Positions 45,645 to 56,400 of a DNA stretch of 64,000 nt are shown here, one piece after another. Made by a program: the position numbers and the translations under genes. The stretch comes from Burkholderiales bacterium. Lineage in GTDB: Bacteria; Pseudomonadota; Gammaproteobacteria; Burkholderiales; Burkholderiaceae_C. The first letter of the stretch is position 1. Each line of letters opens with the position of its first letter. The notes beneath the pieces were generated by a model. The model had not been told where the DNA came from. It worked only from the letters and a program-made list of their open reading frames with translations, and ran no database searches. The DNA is taken from contig CANGHK010000013.1 of NCBI GenBank assembly GCA_947453625.1, positions 1-64,000 on the forward strand, in the 5' to 3' direction.

Positions 45645-46502
45645 TCAGGCTTCAAACCCCTGCCGCGCCACCCACTCCTGGCCTGGCGCCAAGGTCACCG
45701 GGGTGCCGATGTGGGCCGCCTCGACGCAAAGGAAGCGTTGCCAGTCGTCGTCGGGCAGGTCGGCCAGCGCGGCGGCCTTGACCGGACCCGGGTTCCAGAC
45801 CACCGCGTCGTCGAAGCCTTCGGTCTGGATCGTCATCCGGCCCATCGCGGTCGACAGGCCGAGCGGCCCCTTGTGGATGGCGTGGGTGTCGAGGTAGATG
45901 CGGTCGATCTCGCCGACGAAGCCCAGCGGATCGAGTTCCTGCGGCTGGGTCAGTCCCGTCAGGTTGTCGAGGTAGCGCACACCGTACAGCCCGGCCAGCT
46001 TGGCTTGGCGCAGGTTGTCGATCAGCAGGTAGGTGTGCAGCGCGGCGGTGAACTCGAAGGTCGCATCCTTGCCCAACTCGCCGGTGTTGGTGACCGCCAG
46101 TTCGACGTCGAGTTGCAGTCCGCAGAAGCTGAAACTCAGTTCAGCCTCGAAACGGTGCGGCCAGAGGGCCCGTGTCGCCTCGTCGTCGGTCAGGCGCAGC
46201 ACGCCTATCATCACGCCGCCGCGGTCGGCGCCTTCCACCCATTGCCAGGTCCGGTCGCGTGCGAAGCCGTGGCGCGGCAGCGGGCCGCGTTGCGCGAACT
46301 GCGGAAAGATCACCGGGATGCCGCCGCGCACCGCCGGGGTGCCGCCGGCCGCCGCCAGCGGCGACAGGTAGAGCCGCTCCTGGTCGCCGGCCGGAATCCA
46401 CGACACCAGTTGGCCGCCGTGCAGCAGCACGGTGACCTCGGCGCCGTCGGGCGCGCGCAGCCACATCGCCGGCTGGCCCAGCACCTGCACAGGCTTGATC
46501 AT
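45645..46502 (-). CDS. D-hexose-6-phosphate mutarotase (YeaD-like aldose epimerase)
   Basis: A 285-residue beta-sandwich epimerase that interconverts anomers of hexose 6-phosphates. Family motifs include LLHGGQLVSWIP, YLSPLA, VRGGIPVIFPQF, LPRHGFARDRTWQ, AALHTYL, DRIYLDT, VVWNPG and CVEAAH. It lies convergent with terC and 19 bases past the end of hemL on the opposite side, with the same strand as hemL upstream; the two could be one transcript. Confidence 0.92.
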   Translation of the reverse strand: MIKPVQVLGQPAMWLRAPDGAEVTVLLHGGQLVSWIPAGDQERLYLSPLAAAGGTPAVRGGIPVIFPQFAQRGPLPRHGFARDRTWQWVEGADRGGVMIGVLRLTDDEATRALWPHRFEAELSFSFCGLQLDVELAVTNTGELGKDATFEFTAALHTYLLIDNLRQAKLAGLYGVRYLDNLTGLTQPQELDPLGFVGEIDRIYLDTHAIHKGPLGLSTAMGRMTIQTEGFDDAVVWNPGPVKAAALADLPDDDWQRFLCVEAAHIGTPVTLAPGQEWVARQGFEA

Positions 46503-46521
46503 GGCTTGTCCCGGTGCGGGC

Positions 46522-47811
46522 TCATGCCTTGAAGGCGGCGCGTGCCGCGTCCACCGTCGCCGCGATGTCCTCGGCCTGGTGCGCCGCGCTGACGAAGCCT
46601 GCCTCGTACAGCGCCGGTGCCAGGTAGACGCCGCGCTCGAGCATGGCGTGGAAGAAGCGGTTGAAGCGGGGTTGGTCGGTGGCCATCACGACGCCGTAGT
46701 TCTGCGGCAGGCTGTCGGCGAAGAAGAAGCCGAACATTCCGCCTTCGCTGTCGCCGACGAAGGGCACGCCAGCCTCGCGGGCCACGCCGCTCAGGCCCTC
46801 GACCAGCGAGCGGGTCTTGGCCGACAGCGCTTCGTAGAAGCCCGGCTTGCTGATCTCTTTCAGCGTGGCCAGCCCGCAGGCGGTGGCCACCGGGTTGCCC
46901 GACAGCGTGCCGGCCTGGTAGACCGGGCCCAGCGGCGCGAGCAGGCGCATGATGTCCCGGCTGGCGCCGAAGGCGGCCAGCGGCATACCGCCGCCGATGA
47001 CCTTGCCGAACACGCTGATGTCGGGTTTGAAGCCGGGGATCAGGCCGGCGTAGACGCTTTGCGCGCCGCCCAGCGCCACCCGGAAGCCGGTCATCACCTC
47101 GTCGAAGACGAACAGCGCGCCGTATTGCGTGCAGAGTTCGCGGATGCGGGTCATGAAGGGCACCGACGCGCGCACGAAATTCATGTTGCCGGCGATCGGC
47201 TCGATCATCACGCAAGCGATCTCGCTGCCCTGGCTGGCGAACACTTCCTCGATCTGCTCGAGGTTGTTGTACTCCAGCACCAGCGTGTGCTGTACCACCT
47301 CGGCCGGCACGCCGGCGCTGGTCGGGTAGCCGAAAGTGGCCAGGCCGGAGCCGGCCTTGACCAGCAGCGCGTCGGCGTGGCCGTGATAACAGCCCTCGAA
47401 CTTGACGATCTTGCTGCGCCCGGTGGCGCCACGCGCCAGCCGGATCGCGCTCATGCCGGCTTCGGTGCCGGACGAAACCAGCCGTACCTGCTCGATCGAG
47501 GGCACCTGGGCGATGATGGCCTCGGCCAGCTCGATCTCGCGCTCGGTGGGCGCGCCGAAGCTGAAGCCGTCCAGCGCCGCCTTCTGCACCGCTTCCAGCA
47601 CCGCCGGGTGACCGTGACCCAGGATCATCGGTCCCCAGGAGCCGATGTAGTCGATGTAGCGCTGGCCTTCGGCGTCCCACATGTAAGGGCCTTGGGCCCG
47701 GGCGATGAAGCGCGGCGTGCCGCCGACTGCGCGGAAGGCGCGCACGGGCGAGTTGACGCCGCCGGGGATCACGCGCTGGGCGCGCTCGAAGAGTTGCAGG
47801 TTGCTGGTCAT
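46522..47811 (-). CDS. hemL: glutamate-1-semialdehyde 2,1-aminomutase HemL
   Basis: A 429-residue PLP enzyme making 5-aminolevulinate for haem. It starts [29 protein letters not shown] motifs are [29 protein letters not shown] and the lysine in [17 protein letters not shown]. The phosphate loop reads [16 protein letters not shown], where most HemL have EATMSAIR. The upstream gap to the ThiD-like gene is 111 bases. The YeaD-like gene follows at once. Confidence 0.96.
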   Translation of the reverse strand: MTSNLQLFERAQRVIPGGVNSPVRAFRAVGGTPRFIARAQGPYMWDAEGQRYIDYIGSWGPMILGHGHPAVLEAVQKAALDGFSFGAPTEREIELAEAIIAQVPSIEQVRLVSSGTEAGMSAIRLARGATGRSKIVKFEGCYHGHADALLVKAGSGLATFGYPTSAGVPAEVVQHTLVLEYNNLEQIEEVFASQGSEIACVMIEPIAGNMNFVRASVPFMTRIRELCTQYGALFVFDEVMTGFRVALGGAQSVYAGLIPGFKPDISVFGKVIGGGMPLAAFGASRDIMRLLAPLGPVYQAGTLSGNPVATACGLATLKEISKPGFYEALSAKTRSLVEGLSGVAREAGVPFVGDSEGGMFGFFFADSLPQNYGVVMATDQPRFNRFFHAMLERGVYLAPALYEAGFVSAAHQAEDIAATVDAARAAFKA

Positions 47812-47922
47812 GTCGGCGGGCTGGAGGAGGGGGGTCTGGCGGCTCTCGATTGGACAGGGTCTGGCCCGGTTGCTCAGCCCCCGCAGCCGCATGATGCAGA
47901 CCGCCGGGGCGCTCGAGAGGAC

Positions 47923-48903
47923 TCAGTGGACGCGCCGCGGCGCGCCTTTGGCCTTGGTTTCAGGCATCTCGGGCTCGGGCAGCGGCGCGCCTTCGGGCGA
48001 ACCGTCGCCGTCCTCGTCGGTCGGCGGCAGGGCCCAGAAGAAGCGGTCGGGCACCACATTGCCCATGCCGGGGCGGAAGCCCGAATCCAGGGTCTGGTCC
48101 ATGAAGGCCAGCGCCTCGCCGACGGCCGCCTGCAGTTCCGCGCCCGCGGCCAGCAGCGCGGCCAGCGCGGCGCTCAGCGTGTCGCCGGCACCGACGAACG
48201 AGGTTTCGAACATCTCGAACTTCTCGCCGGTCAGCGCGCCCTGGGGTGAGGCCAGCACGTTGTCGATGAATTGGTCGCCGCCCTTGGCCGCGAGCATGAT
48301 GCCGGTGACCAGCACAAAGCGCGTGCCGCGCTCGCCTGCGGCCACCGCCAGTTCGCGTGCCGATGCCGGGCGCTCGCTGTCCCAGTCGGGCAGCAGGAAG
48401 TCGGTCAGCGTCTTGTGGTTGCCCACCAGCACCTCGGTGGCGGGCAGGATCAGCTCGCGGAAGGCTTCGAGGTAGGGCTGGGACTGGTCGTCGTCCAGCC
48501 AGCCCAGGTTGGGCAGGTAGGACACCAGCGGCACGTCGGGGTAGTCGGACAGGATCTCGGCCACTGCGCTGACGGCGTCGGCGCTGCCCAGGAAGCCGAC
48601 CTTCCAGCCGGCCACGGTGATGTCCTCCAGCACGGTGCGGGCCTGCTCGGCGATCACATCGGCGTCGATTGCATGGTGGTCGAAGATCTCGGCGGTGTCG
48701 CGCAGCAGGATGCTGGTGGTGACCGGCAGCGCATGCGCGCCCATCGCGGCCAGGGTGCAGACATCACCCCCCAGACCGCCGGCCCCGCTCGGGTCGGCGG
48801 CGTTGAAGCTCATCACGCAGGCCGGCGCTGCCGCGTCCTGCAGCGCATCGGCTCCGGCGTCGGCCGCTGCAGCGTCGGGGATGGAGGGGGGGCTAGCGGT
48901 CAT
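47923..48903 (-). CDS. thiD: ThiD-like hydroxymethylpyrimidine/phosphomethylpyrimidine kinase
   Basis: A 326-residue ribokinase-fold kinase of the pyrimidine branch of thiamine synthesis. The N-terminal AADPSGAGGLGGDV, GAHALPVTTSILLRDT and LVTGIML match ThiD. The anion-hole loop is FVGAGDTLSAALAALL, closer to PfkB/ribokinase GAGD than to the usual ThiD GTGC. The expected substrate loop is VLVGNHKTL where ThiD has TPN. The C-terminal 40 residues are acidic and Pro-rich. The assignment to ThiD rests on fold motifs; another pyrimidine or sugar-like substrate is possible. Confidence 0.75.
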   Translation of the reverse strand: MTASPPSIPDAAAADAGADALQDAAAPACVMSFNAADPSGAGGLGGDVCTLAAMGAHALPVTTSILLRDTAEIFDHHAIDADVIAEQARTVLEDITVAGWKVGFLGSADAVSAVAEILSDYPDVPLVSYLPNLGWLDDDQSQPYLEAFRELILPATEVLVGNHKTLTDFLLPDWDSERPASARELAVAAGERGTRFVLVTGIMLAAKGGDQFIDNVLASPQGALTGEKFEMFETSFVGAGDTLSAALAALLAAGAELQAAVGEALAFMDQTLDSGFRPGMGNVVPDRFFWALPPTDEDGDGSPEGAPLPEPEMPETKAKGAPRRVH

Positions 48904-48922
48904 GAACGGATCCGTGATTTTT

Positions 48923-48952
48923 TTGCAGGCGCAGAAACCTGGGCGCCTGCAA
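48923..48952 (-). promoter_or_regulatory. stem-loop in the leader of the thiD-like gene
   Basis: A perfect 10-bp stem TTGCAGGCGC against GCGCCTGCAA (loop of 10) lies 20 bases before the start codon, with an A-run after it on the minus strand. It is not a terminator in either direction and does not match a TPP riboswitch. It could modulate translation. Confidence 0.5.
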
Positions 48953-49020
48953 CCTGAGGAAAACTACAACAACCCGTTGCGGCCCTGCCGCAGCCCGGCA
49001 AGGCCGTGAAACGGCGTGGC

Positions 49021-49041
49021 TACAATGCCTGCTTCATTGTA
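49021..49041 (+). promoter_or_regulatory. rubredoxin promoter -10 box inside an inverted repeat
   Basis: TACAAT at 49021-49026 is a good -10 hexamer with no clear -35. It is the left arm of a perfect 7-bp inverted repeat (TACAATG, 7-base spacer, CATTGTA), which would cover the -10 box and start site. It is a possible operator; the regulator is unknown. Confidence 0.5.
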
Positions 49042-49058
49042 GTGACCTGCCCAACAAC

Positions 49059-49232
49059 GTGAATGACGCTAGAACCTGGATGTGCTTGATATGCGGCTGG
49101 ATCTATGACGAGGCGACGGGAGACCCCGAGCACGGCATCGCTCCGGGAACCGCTTGGGCTGACGTTTCGATGAACTGGACCTGCCCCGAATGCGGGGCCC
49201 GCAAGGAAGACTTCGAGATGGTCCAGCTTTGA
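49059..49232 (+). CDS. rubredoxin
   Basis: A 57-residue iron protein for one-electron transfer. It carries CLICGWIYDEATGDP and WTCPECGARKEDFEM, the two CxxCG knuckles holding the iron. The start is taken as GTG 49059 (MNDARTWMCLICG), giving the usual distance to the first knuckle; the in-frame ATG 49080 would remove it to one residue before the Cys. It stands between the ThiD-like gene and pilG, as in many Burkholderiales. Its partner is unknown. Confidence 0.93.
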   Translation: MNDARTWMCLICGWIYDEATGDPEHGIAPGTAWADVSMNWTCPECGARKEDFEMVQL

Positions 49233-49302
49233 CGCTGGCCTGATCAAGGCCTGCTCGCCGTATCCAGCGGTTCTGCCGGCAACCCCCTGACGAGGAGCCG
49301 AC

Positions 49303-49740
49303 ATGGACCCGCCCAAAGCCGCAGGATCTGCTGCCGTCACCAAGGTGCTGGTCATCGATGACAGCAACACGATCCGGCGCAGCGCCGAGATCTTCCTGCG
49401 GCAGGGTGGACATGAGGTGGTGTTGGCCGAGGACGGCTTCGACGCCCTGGCCAAGGTCAACGACCATTCGCCCCAGCTGATCTTCTGTGACATCCTGATG
49501 CCGCGGCTCGACGGCTACCAGACCTGCGCCATCATCAAGCGCAACCCGCGCTTTGCGCATGTGCCGGTGATCATGCTGTCGTCCAAGGACGGCTTGTTCG
49601 ACAAGGCGCGCGGCCGGATGGTGGGTTCGGAGGATTACCTGACCAAGCCCTTCACGAAGGACCAGTTGCTGCGTGCGGTGCAGCAGTTCGTCGGTGTCGC
49701 GGCGGAACCCGAACTTCCCACCGACCCGGTTCCGGGTTGA
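49303..49740 (+). CDS. pilG: twitching motility response regulator PilG
   Basis: A 145-residue single receiver domain. Acid pocket Asp19/Asp20 (VIDDSNT), phospho-acceptor Asp63 (FCDILMPRLDGYQ), Lys115 (YLTKPF). PilG favours pilus extension through PilB in the Pil-Chp system. GAGGAG lies shortly before the ATG. A small hairpin (ACCCGG/CCGGGT) covers the stop codon. pilH begins 88 bases downstream. Confidence 0.93.
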   Translation: MDPPKAAGSAAVTKVLVIDDSNTIRRSAEIFLRQGGHEVVLAEDGFDALAKVNDHSPQLIFCDILMPRLDGYQTCAIIKRNPRFAHVPVIMLSSKDGLFDKARGRMVGSEDYLTKPFTKDQLLRAVQQFVGVAAEPELPTDPVPG

Positions 49741-49828
49741 CCGTGCTGCGCCTGGCTTAGGGCTGCGGCAGAATCTGTCGACCAGGGTGACCGGTCTCCG
49801 GCGTCTGGTCTAGCGGGAGAAGACATCC

Positions 49829-50194
49829 ATGGCTGTGCACAAGATCTTGCTGGTCGACGATTCCAGGACGGAATTGCATATGCTGTCCGACTTGCTGCGC
49901 AAGCGCGGCTACTCGGTGCGCACGGCCGAGAACGGCGACGAGGCGCTGAAGCGGCTGGCCGAAGACAGGCCCGATCTGATCCTGATGGATGTGGTGATGC
50001 CGGGGCAGAACGGCTTTCAGCTGACTCGCTCCATCACCCGTGATCCGCGTTATCTCGGCCTGCCGGTGATCATGTGCACCAGCAAGAGCCAGGAGACCGA
50101 CCGGGTCTGGGGCATGCGGCAGGGCGCGCGTGACTATGTCGTCAAGCCGGTGCAGGCCGATGAGCTGATCGCCAAGATCAAGAAGCTCGATTGA
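49829..50194 (+). CDS. pilH: twitching motility response regulator PilH
   Basis: A 121-residue single receiver domain. It starts MAVHKILLVDDSRTE; phospho-acceptor Asp54 is in LILMDVVMPGQNGFQ, and Lys106 in VVKPVQADEL. PilH opposes PilG and favours retraction or acts as a phosphate sink. Next is pilI, 40 bases on. Confidence 0.94.
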   Translation: MAVHKILLVDDSRTELHMLSDLLRKRGYSVRTAENGDEALKRLAEDRPDLILMDVVMPGQNGFQLTRSITRDPRYLGLPVIMCTSKSQETDRVWGMRQGARDYVVKPVQADELIAKIKKLD

Positions 50195-50234
50195 GCCGCG
50201 GAACCGCCAACAAACGCCCGGCCCCGATACCGCC

Positions 50235-50765
50235 ATGGCCAACAAGCAAGCGCTGCGCGATCTGCAGACCCGGCTTGCCGAGCGCATGAAGCAGGCGCGA
50301 ACCGAGTCGCCAGGCCGGTCCTGGCTGGCGGTCGATTGCGCGGGCCAGGGCCTGCTGATCGCGCTGCGCCAGGCCGGCGAGATCTTCAAGCTCGGGGCGG
50401 TGCTGCCGGTGCCGCACACCCAGGACTGGCTGACCGGCGTCGTCAACCTGCGCGGTGGCGTCTGCGCGGTGGTCGACCTGGCGGTGTTTCTGGGCTTGCG
50501 CCCGGCGTCGAAGTCGGCGCCGCCTGCGCAGGCCCGCCTGGTGGCGCTGAACGGCGAGCTCGAGGTCAACGCCGCGCTGCTGGTGGACCGGCTGGAGGGA
50601 TTACGCCACGCATTGGACCTGCAGCGGGTGGTTGAAAGCGTTGACAATCCTGCGCAGCCGGCTTTCGCGCCGGCGCGTTGGCAGGATGCCGCGGGTCGGG
50701 TGTGGCAGGAGATCGATCTCGCCGAACTGGCGGGTTTGCCACAGTTTCTGGCAATCACCGGCTGA
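50235..50765 (+). CDS. pilI: CheW-like adaptor PilI
   Basis: A 176-residue CheW-domain protein coupling the receptor PilJ to kinase ChpA. Family marks are TQDWLTGVVNLRGGVCAVVDLAVFLGL, seen as WLTGVVNLRG and AVVDL, and the C-terminal WQEIDLAELAGLPQFLAI. The N-terminus is helical. pilJ starts 58 bases downstream in the same operon. Confidence 0.92.
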   Translation: MANKQALRDLQTRLAERMKQARTESPGRSWLAVDCAGQGLLIALRQAGEIFKLGAVLPVPHTQDWLTGVVNLRGGVCAVVDLAVFLGLRPASKSAPPAQARLVALNGELEVNAALLVDRLEGLRHALDLQRVVESVDNPAQPAFAPARWQDAAGRVWQEIDLAELAGLPQFLAITG

Positions 50766-50823
50766 GGTCAGCGACACCCGCGGGGTGGGTTTGGACCGCA
50801 GGCAGGACTGACGAGGGGATGCG

Positions 50824-53190
50824 ATGGGCTTGCTGGACAGACTCAGGAGCAACCGGCGGATTGGCGACGGCGTCCCGGAGCGTGTGCCGACCCATTTCGC
50901 TGCGTCGCAGGCGGCAGCGGATGCCGAAGAACCCACCTCCCTGACCGGGCCCGACACGCGCAGTGGCGATGCGGGGGCGCCCACGGTCAATGCCGACCTG
51001 ATGCCCAAGGTCAGCGGCCACTCGGTCGCCGACGCGATCAGCTCCGAAATGCCACCCACCGACCGGCTCAGCGACTTCGCCGACTTGTCCACCACTTCGG
51101 GCGCCGGTGTCGACGCGGGGCCGGCGCCGTCAGGCCGGGCCCTGCCGCTGATCGGCCACCGGCCGCTGCCGCAGCAGCAGCGCATCCTCGGTGCGCTGGT
51201 GATGTCTGGCCTGCTGCTGATGATGCTGGCGGCCGTGCTGGCCCTGACCGCGGCCAGTCGCAACACGCGCCAGGTCGGTGCCACCGGCCAGGCGCTGATG
51301 CAGTCGCAGCGCCTGGCCAAGGCGGTGTCGCAGGCGCTGGGCGGCAGTCCGGCTTCGTTTGACGAGGTCAAGGAGGCCGCCAGCGTGTTGGCCGCCAACA
51401 CCCGCGCGCTCAAGGAGGGCAGTTCGGGGATTGCCGCGGTGCCGGCAGCGGCCCGGTCCCTGCTCGAACCGCTGATGCCGCTGATCGACCGGGCCGAGAA
51501 GAACGCCGGCGTGGTGATGGGCCAGCAGAAGATGCTGATCCAGGTCGGCCAGGCGCTGCGCAGCATCAACAACCAGGCCGGCGAGTTGCTGGAGTCGGCC
51601 GAGACGGTGTCCGCGCTCAAACTTCAGCAAGGGGCGCCGGCCATCGAGGTGCAGCAGTCGGGCCAGTTGGTGATGCTGACCCAGCGCATAGGCAAGAGCG
51701 CCAACGAGTTCCTGACCCTGGAAGGCGCCAGCGCCGAGGCGGTCTTCCTCCTGGGCAAGGACTTGAACACCTTCCGCGACATCGCCGAGGGCCTGCTCAA
51801 CGGCAGTGCCGATCTGCGTCTGGCCGGCACCAAGGATCCCCAGGTCAAGGAGCGTCTGCAGGCTCTGCTCAAGCAATACGAGCAGACCCGTACCCAGGCC
51901 GGTGCCATCCTCGGCAACCTGCAAGGCCTGGTCAGTGCCCGCGACGCCCAGTCCGCGGTGGTGGCCGACAGCGAGCCGCTGCGCAAAGGCCTGCAAGCGG
52001 TGCAGGATCTGCTTGCAGCCGAAGGCGGCTTTCGGGCTGGCCACGCGGCGGCCATGCTGCTGGCGCTGGCGTTGGTCGCCTTGGGCGGCTGGGGTCTGCT
52101 CAAGCTCTATGTCACCGATCAGTCGCAGCGCGCCGGTCTGGCCGAGGCGCAGCGTAGCGAGGCCGAGCGCCAGGAGCAGGAGGCCAAGCGCGTCAACGAT
52201 GCCAACCAGGCGGCGATCCTGCGGCTGATGAACGAGTTGCAGACAGTGGCCGAAGGCGATCTGACCCGGCAGGCCACCGTCACCGAGGACATCACCGGCG
52301 CGATCGCCGACTCGGTCAACTACACCGTCGAAGAACTGCGCTCACTGGTGGCCCAGGTGCAGGACACTGCCGGCCGCGTCACCGAGACCGCAGGTCAGGT
52401 CGAGGCGACCTCGGTCGACCTGCTGGCCGCCTCCGACGAGCAATTGCGCGAGATCCGCGAGACCGGCGAATCGGTGCTTCAGATGGCGCTGCGCATCAAC
52501 GACGTCTCGGGCCAGGCCCAGCAGTCGGCCCAGGTGGCACGCCAGTCGCTGCTTGCGGCCGAATCGGGCCTGACCGCGGTGCAGAACTCGATCGGCGGCA
52601 TGAACGCGATCCGCGACCAGATCCAGGAGACCTCCAAGCGCATCAAGCGGCTGGGCGAGTCGTCGCAGGAGATCGGCGAGATCACCGAGCTGATCTCCGA
52701 CATCACCGAGCAGACCAACGTGCTGGCGCTGAACGCCGCGATCCAGGCCGCCTCTGCCGGTGAGGCCGGTCGCGGCTTCTCGGTGGTGGCCGAGGAAGTG
52801 CAGCGCCTGGCCGAACGCTCGGCCGACGCCACGCGCCAGATCTCGGCGCTGGTCAAGACCATCCAGACCGACACCCAGGACGCGGTGGCTGCGATGGCGC
52901 GTTCGACCCAGGGCGTGGTCGACGGCGCGCGCCTGTCTGACGCGGCCGGGTCGGCGCTGGGCGACATCGACCGCGTCACCCGGCAGCTCGCCGAGCTGAT
53001 CGAGAGCATCTCGGCCCAGGCGTCGAGCGAGGCCTCGTCAGCCAACGTGGTGGCCAGCAACATCCAGCACATCTTCGCCGTCACCGAGCAGACCGGCGAG
53101 GGCACGCGCTCGACCGCGCAGATGGTGCGCGAACTGTCGCGCGCCGCCGAGGAACTGCGCCAGTCGGTGTCGCGGTTCAAGATCGCTTGA
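50824..53190 (+). CDS. pilJ: type IV pilus methyl-accepting chemoreceptor PilJ
   Basis: A 788-residue membrane receptor. Two membrane helices (about 121-143 and 410-431) enclose a periplasmic helical domain with two PilJ-type repeats ([30 protein letters not shown]). A HAMP-like linker and the signalling coiled coil follow; its tip is conserved ([21 protein letters not shown] near 637) and is the contact for PilI/ChpA. An unusually long, disordered cytoplasmic N-terminus of about 115 residues precedes the first helix. The protein ends in VSRFKIA. Confidence 0.93.
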   Translation: MGLLDRLRSNRRIGDGVPERVPTHFAASQAAADAEEPTSLTGPDTRSGDAGAPTVNADLMPKVSGHSVADAISSEMPPTDRLSDFADLSTTSGAGVDAGPAPSGRALPLIGHRPLPQQQRILGALVMSGLLLMMLAAVLALTAASRNTRQVGATGQALMQSQRLAKAVSQALGGSPASFDEVKEAASVLAANTRALKEGSSGIAAVPAAARSLLEPLMPLIDRAEKNAGVVMGQQKMLIQVGQALRSINNQAGELLESAETVSALKLQQGAPAIEVQQSGQLVMLTQRIGKSANEFLTLEGASAEAVFLLGKDLNTFRDIAEGLLNGSADLRLAGTKDPQVKERLQALLKQYEQTRTQAGAILGNLQGLVSARDAQSAVVADSEPLRKGLQAVQDLLAAEGGFRAGHAAAMLLALALVALGGWGLLKLYVTDQSQRAGLAEAQRSEAERQEQEAKRVNDANQAAILRLMNELQTVAEGDLTRQATVTEDITGAIADSVNYTVEELRSLVAQVQDTAGRVTETAGQVEATSVDLLAASDEQLREIRETGESVLQMALRINDVSGQAQQSAQVARQSLLAAESGLTAVQNSIGGMNAIRDQIQETSKRIKRLGESSQEIGEITELISDITEQTNVLALNAAIQAASAGEAGRGFSVVAEEVQRLAERSADATRQISALVKTIQTDTQDAVAAMARSTQGVVDGARLSDAAGSALGDIDRVTRQLAELIESISAQASSEASSANVVASNIQHIFAVTEQTGEGTRSTAQMVRELSRAAEELRQSVSRFKIA

Positions 53191-53196
53191 AGTGGC

Positions 53197-53280
53197 TTCC
53201 CCCCAAAGCGCCTTCGGCGCCTCCCCCCCGAGGTTGCAACGCCAGCGGACCGGCAGAGCCGGATCCGAGGCGTCCGCTGG
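53197..53280. repeat. GC-rich palindromic intergenic repeat between pilJ and chpA
   Basis: It consists of a C-run, GCGCC-TTC-GGCGC, another C-run, then arms CCAGCGGAC (53242-53250) and GTCCGCTGG (53272-53280) around a smaller CCGGC/GCCGG stem. It resembles the sequence inserted in uvrA at 14474-14513. The remaining part of this 246-base gap to ATG 53437 holds no gene. Confidence 0.7.
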
Positions 53281-53436
53281 GTCACGCCCGATGCCTCCAG
53301 CGTGGTTGGCTTTGGCCACCAGCGAGAACGGCGCTGACCCGCTGCACGGCGCTGCGCTCCGGCCTGCCCAGGCGGTGCGGCGTGGCTTTCGGTCTTTGCG
53401 GCCCGGCTTGACGCTGCAGCAAGGGCGGCGACAACC

Positions 53437-56400
53437 ATGGTGGTGAGCAACGATCGGGTCGACAGCCCCGTGATGCGGGACGACCTGAGCGCACTGTCCT
53501 GGGTGCAGGACGAGGTGCGGCGCTCGCTCGAGCTGGCCAACAAGGCCTTGCGCCGCTACCTCAAGGAGCAGGCGCAAGCTGTCGATCTCGACAGCGTCGA
53601 CCCGGCGGTGCTGCGCCAGGCGCGCAGCCAGTTGCACCAGAGCGTGGGCGTGCTCGAACTGGTCGGCCTGGGCCGTGCCGCCGAAGTGCTGCGTGCCGCC
53701 GAGGCGGCGCTGCAGCGCCTGAGCGCCCGCCCCAAGCTGATCACGCCGGCGGCAGTGGAGGCGATCGAGCGCGGCTCGTTCGCCTTGCTCGATTTCATCG
53801 CCCGCCGGCTGGCGGGCAAGCCGGTCTCCACGCTGTCGCTGTTTCCGCCGTACCGCGCCTTGCAGGAGCTGGCCGGCGTGACGCGTGCCCACCCCGCCGA
53901 CCTGTGGTCGGTCGAGTGGTGCTGGCGTGATCTGGTGCCCGAGACCGGCGTGCCTGCGGCCACGCCCGATGAGGCCACCGTCGGCCGCATCGAGGCCGAC
54001 CTGCTGGCCTTGATGCGTGGCGCGCCACCCGGCGTGGCTGCCCGCATGGCCGAGTTGTTCGCCAGCCTGGCAGCCGGGGTCCAGGCGTTGTTCGACGCCG
54101 ATGACCTGCCTGACCCGCCTCAGACTCCGGCGCCAAGACCGCCCCACCCCCGCCTGGCCACTTTGTGGCAACTCGCGGCCGGTTTCTTCGAGGCCCAGGC
54201 TGATGGCTTGCTGCAGCCCGATGCCTACAGCAAGCGCATAGGCTCCAAACTGCTGGCGCAGCTGCGCGCGGGCGTCCAGGCCGAGCCTTCCGAGCAACTG
54301 GCGCGCGACCTGCTGTTCTTCTGCAGCCAGGCCCAGCCGCGCGAGGGGATGCCGGTCGGGCCGCGGCTGGCCGCGATCCACCAGGCTTACGACCTGGCCG
54401 GGCGGGAGGTGGTCGACTATGACCAGGTCAGGCTGGGCCGATTCGATCCGGCCTGGTTGGCGCAGGCGCGCAAGCGCGTGACCGCAGCCAAGGAGTTGTG
54501 GTCGGCGGTGGCCGCTGGCGATCTGGCTCGCCTGAACGGCCTGTCCGAGCCGTTCGCGCTGGTCAGCGATTCTCTGGCCCGCCTCTATCCCGATGGCGGC
54601 ATCCTGGGTCGCGCGCTGCAGGTGGCCTCGGCCCACACCACGGCCACCGGCGCCGAGCCGCCGGCCGATCTGGCGATGGAGGTGGCCACGGCGCTGCTCT
54701 ACCTCGAGGCGTCTATCGAGGACGGCGACTTCGACCACCCCGACGGCGTCCAGCGCATTCGCCGTCTGGCCCAGCGCATCGACGCCGTGCGCCAGGCGCG
54801 CGACCCGGGCACGCTCGATCTCTGGATGGAGGAGCTCTACCGCCGTGTCTCCGACCGCCAGACCATGGGCAGCGTGGTGCAGGAGTTGCGCGCCTCGCTG
54901 TCCGAGGTCGAGCAGAACATCGACCACTACTTCCGCAACCCGGTCCAGCGCGAGGTGTTGATCCCGGTGCCGGCGCAGCTCTCGGCGATGCGCGGCGTGC
55001 TGGCGGTACTGGGGCTGGACCAGGCCTCGCAGGCGGTGCTGTGCATGCGCGACGATGTCGATGCGCTGGCCAGCACCGAGGTCAACCCGCAGCACGCGAT
55101 CGCCACCGGCACCTTCGACCGCCTGGCCGACAACCTGGGCGCACTGAGTTTCCTGATCGACATGGTCAGCGTGCAGCCGCAGATGGCGAAGTCGCTGTTC
55201 CACTTCGACCCCGACAGCGGCGTCCTGTCGACGGTGATGGCCCGGTCCGACCGACCCACCGGTTTCGATGGGTTCGACGCGCGACCGGCCGAGCCGGTGG
55301 CCGGCCCGCCCGACACCGACGCGCTGGCGGTGTCGCTCGAATTCGACAGCATCGTCACGCAGGCCCGGGCCGCCCGGCGTGCTGCCAGCGCGTCCGCGCC
55401 AGGACTCGCCACAGGCCCCGAGGCGGCGCCCGGCACGCCGGCGCAGCAGCCGTCCAGTGAGCCGGTGCTCTGCAGCCACGGATTGCCTGTGCTCAGCCCG
55501 GACAGCGCGCCGGCGGCCGAGTCGGGGTCGCCCGCTTCTCGGCCGGGCGCGGCCATGTCGCTGTCGGAGGAGGCCGTGCCGTCCGGGCTCAGTGGCCTCG
55601 AAGACGATCTCGAGATGCGCGAGGTCTTTCTCGAGGAAGCGCGTGAGGTGTTGCAGGGGGCCCAGGCAGCGCTGGTCGATTGGCAGGCCAGCCATGGTGA
55701 CCGACAGGCCATGGATACCGTGCGCCGCGCCTTCCACACCCTCAAGGGCAGTGCGCGCATGGTCGGGCTGGCTGACTTTGGCGAGGCGGCCTGGGCTTGC
55801 GAGCAGCTCTACAACGCCAGGTTGACCGAACATGGCGGCGATGCCGACCCCGCGCTGCGCGATTTTGGCGTCCAGGCGGGCCACTTTTTCGGGCGCTGGC
55901 TGCAGGCCCTGGAGGCCGGGCAGGGCGTCGGCTTCGATGCCGGCAGCCTGGTGGCGCGGGCCGATGCGCTGCGCGGCGGGCCGTCTCCTGACGCGCCGCT
56001 GCAGGCCGAGGAGCTTCTGGCGCCGTTGCCCGACCGGTTGCCGCAACCGCTGTCCGGGCGGGCAGCCGACGTCTTGCCAGCGCCGCAGTTTGAAGACACC
56101 AAGACCCCGGGCTTCGCGACCTCCGAGGTCGAACGCGAGCCCGCCGCCGGCCTGCTGGTCCATGTTCCCGATCTGCCGCTGGCCGCTGATCTGGACCTGC
56201 TGTTCCCGCCACCCGAGGTGTTGCCGCCGGCCGCAGTGCCGACCGGGCTGCCTGAGTTCGATCTGGCCGGCCTGACCGAGCCGGGCAACGAAGCGTTGGC
56301 GCCGCTGATCGCGGTGGCCGAGGCTACCGAACTCGAGCTGTCGCCTGACCTGGACTTCGAGCTGTCGCTGGACTTGCCCGAACAGGCCGAGGCAGCCGAC

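Noticed and set aside
48904-49058. TPP riboswitch in front of the thiD-like gene.
   Set aside because: The leader has only one hairpin and lacks the CTGAGA and ACCTGAT-type conserved segments.
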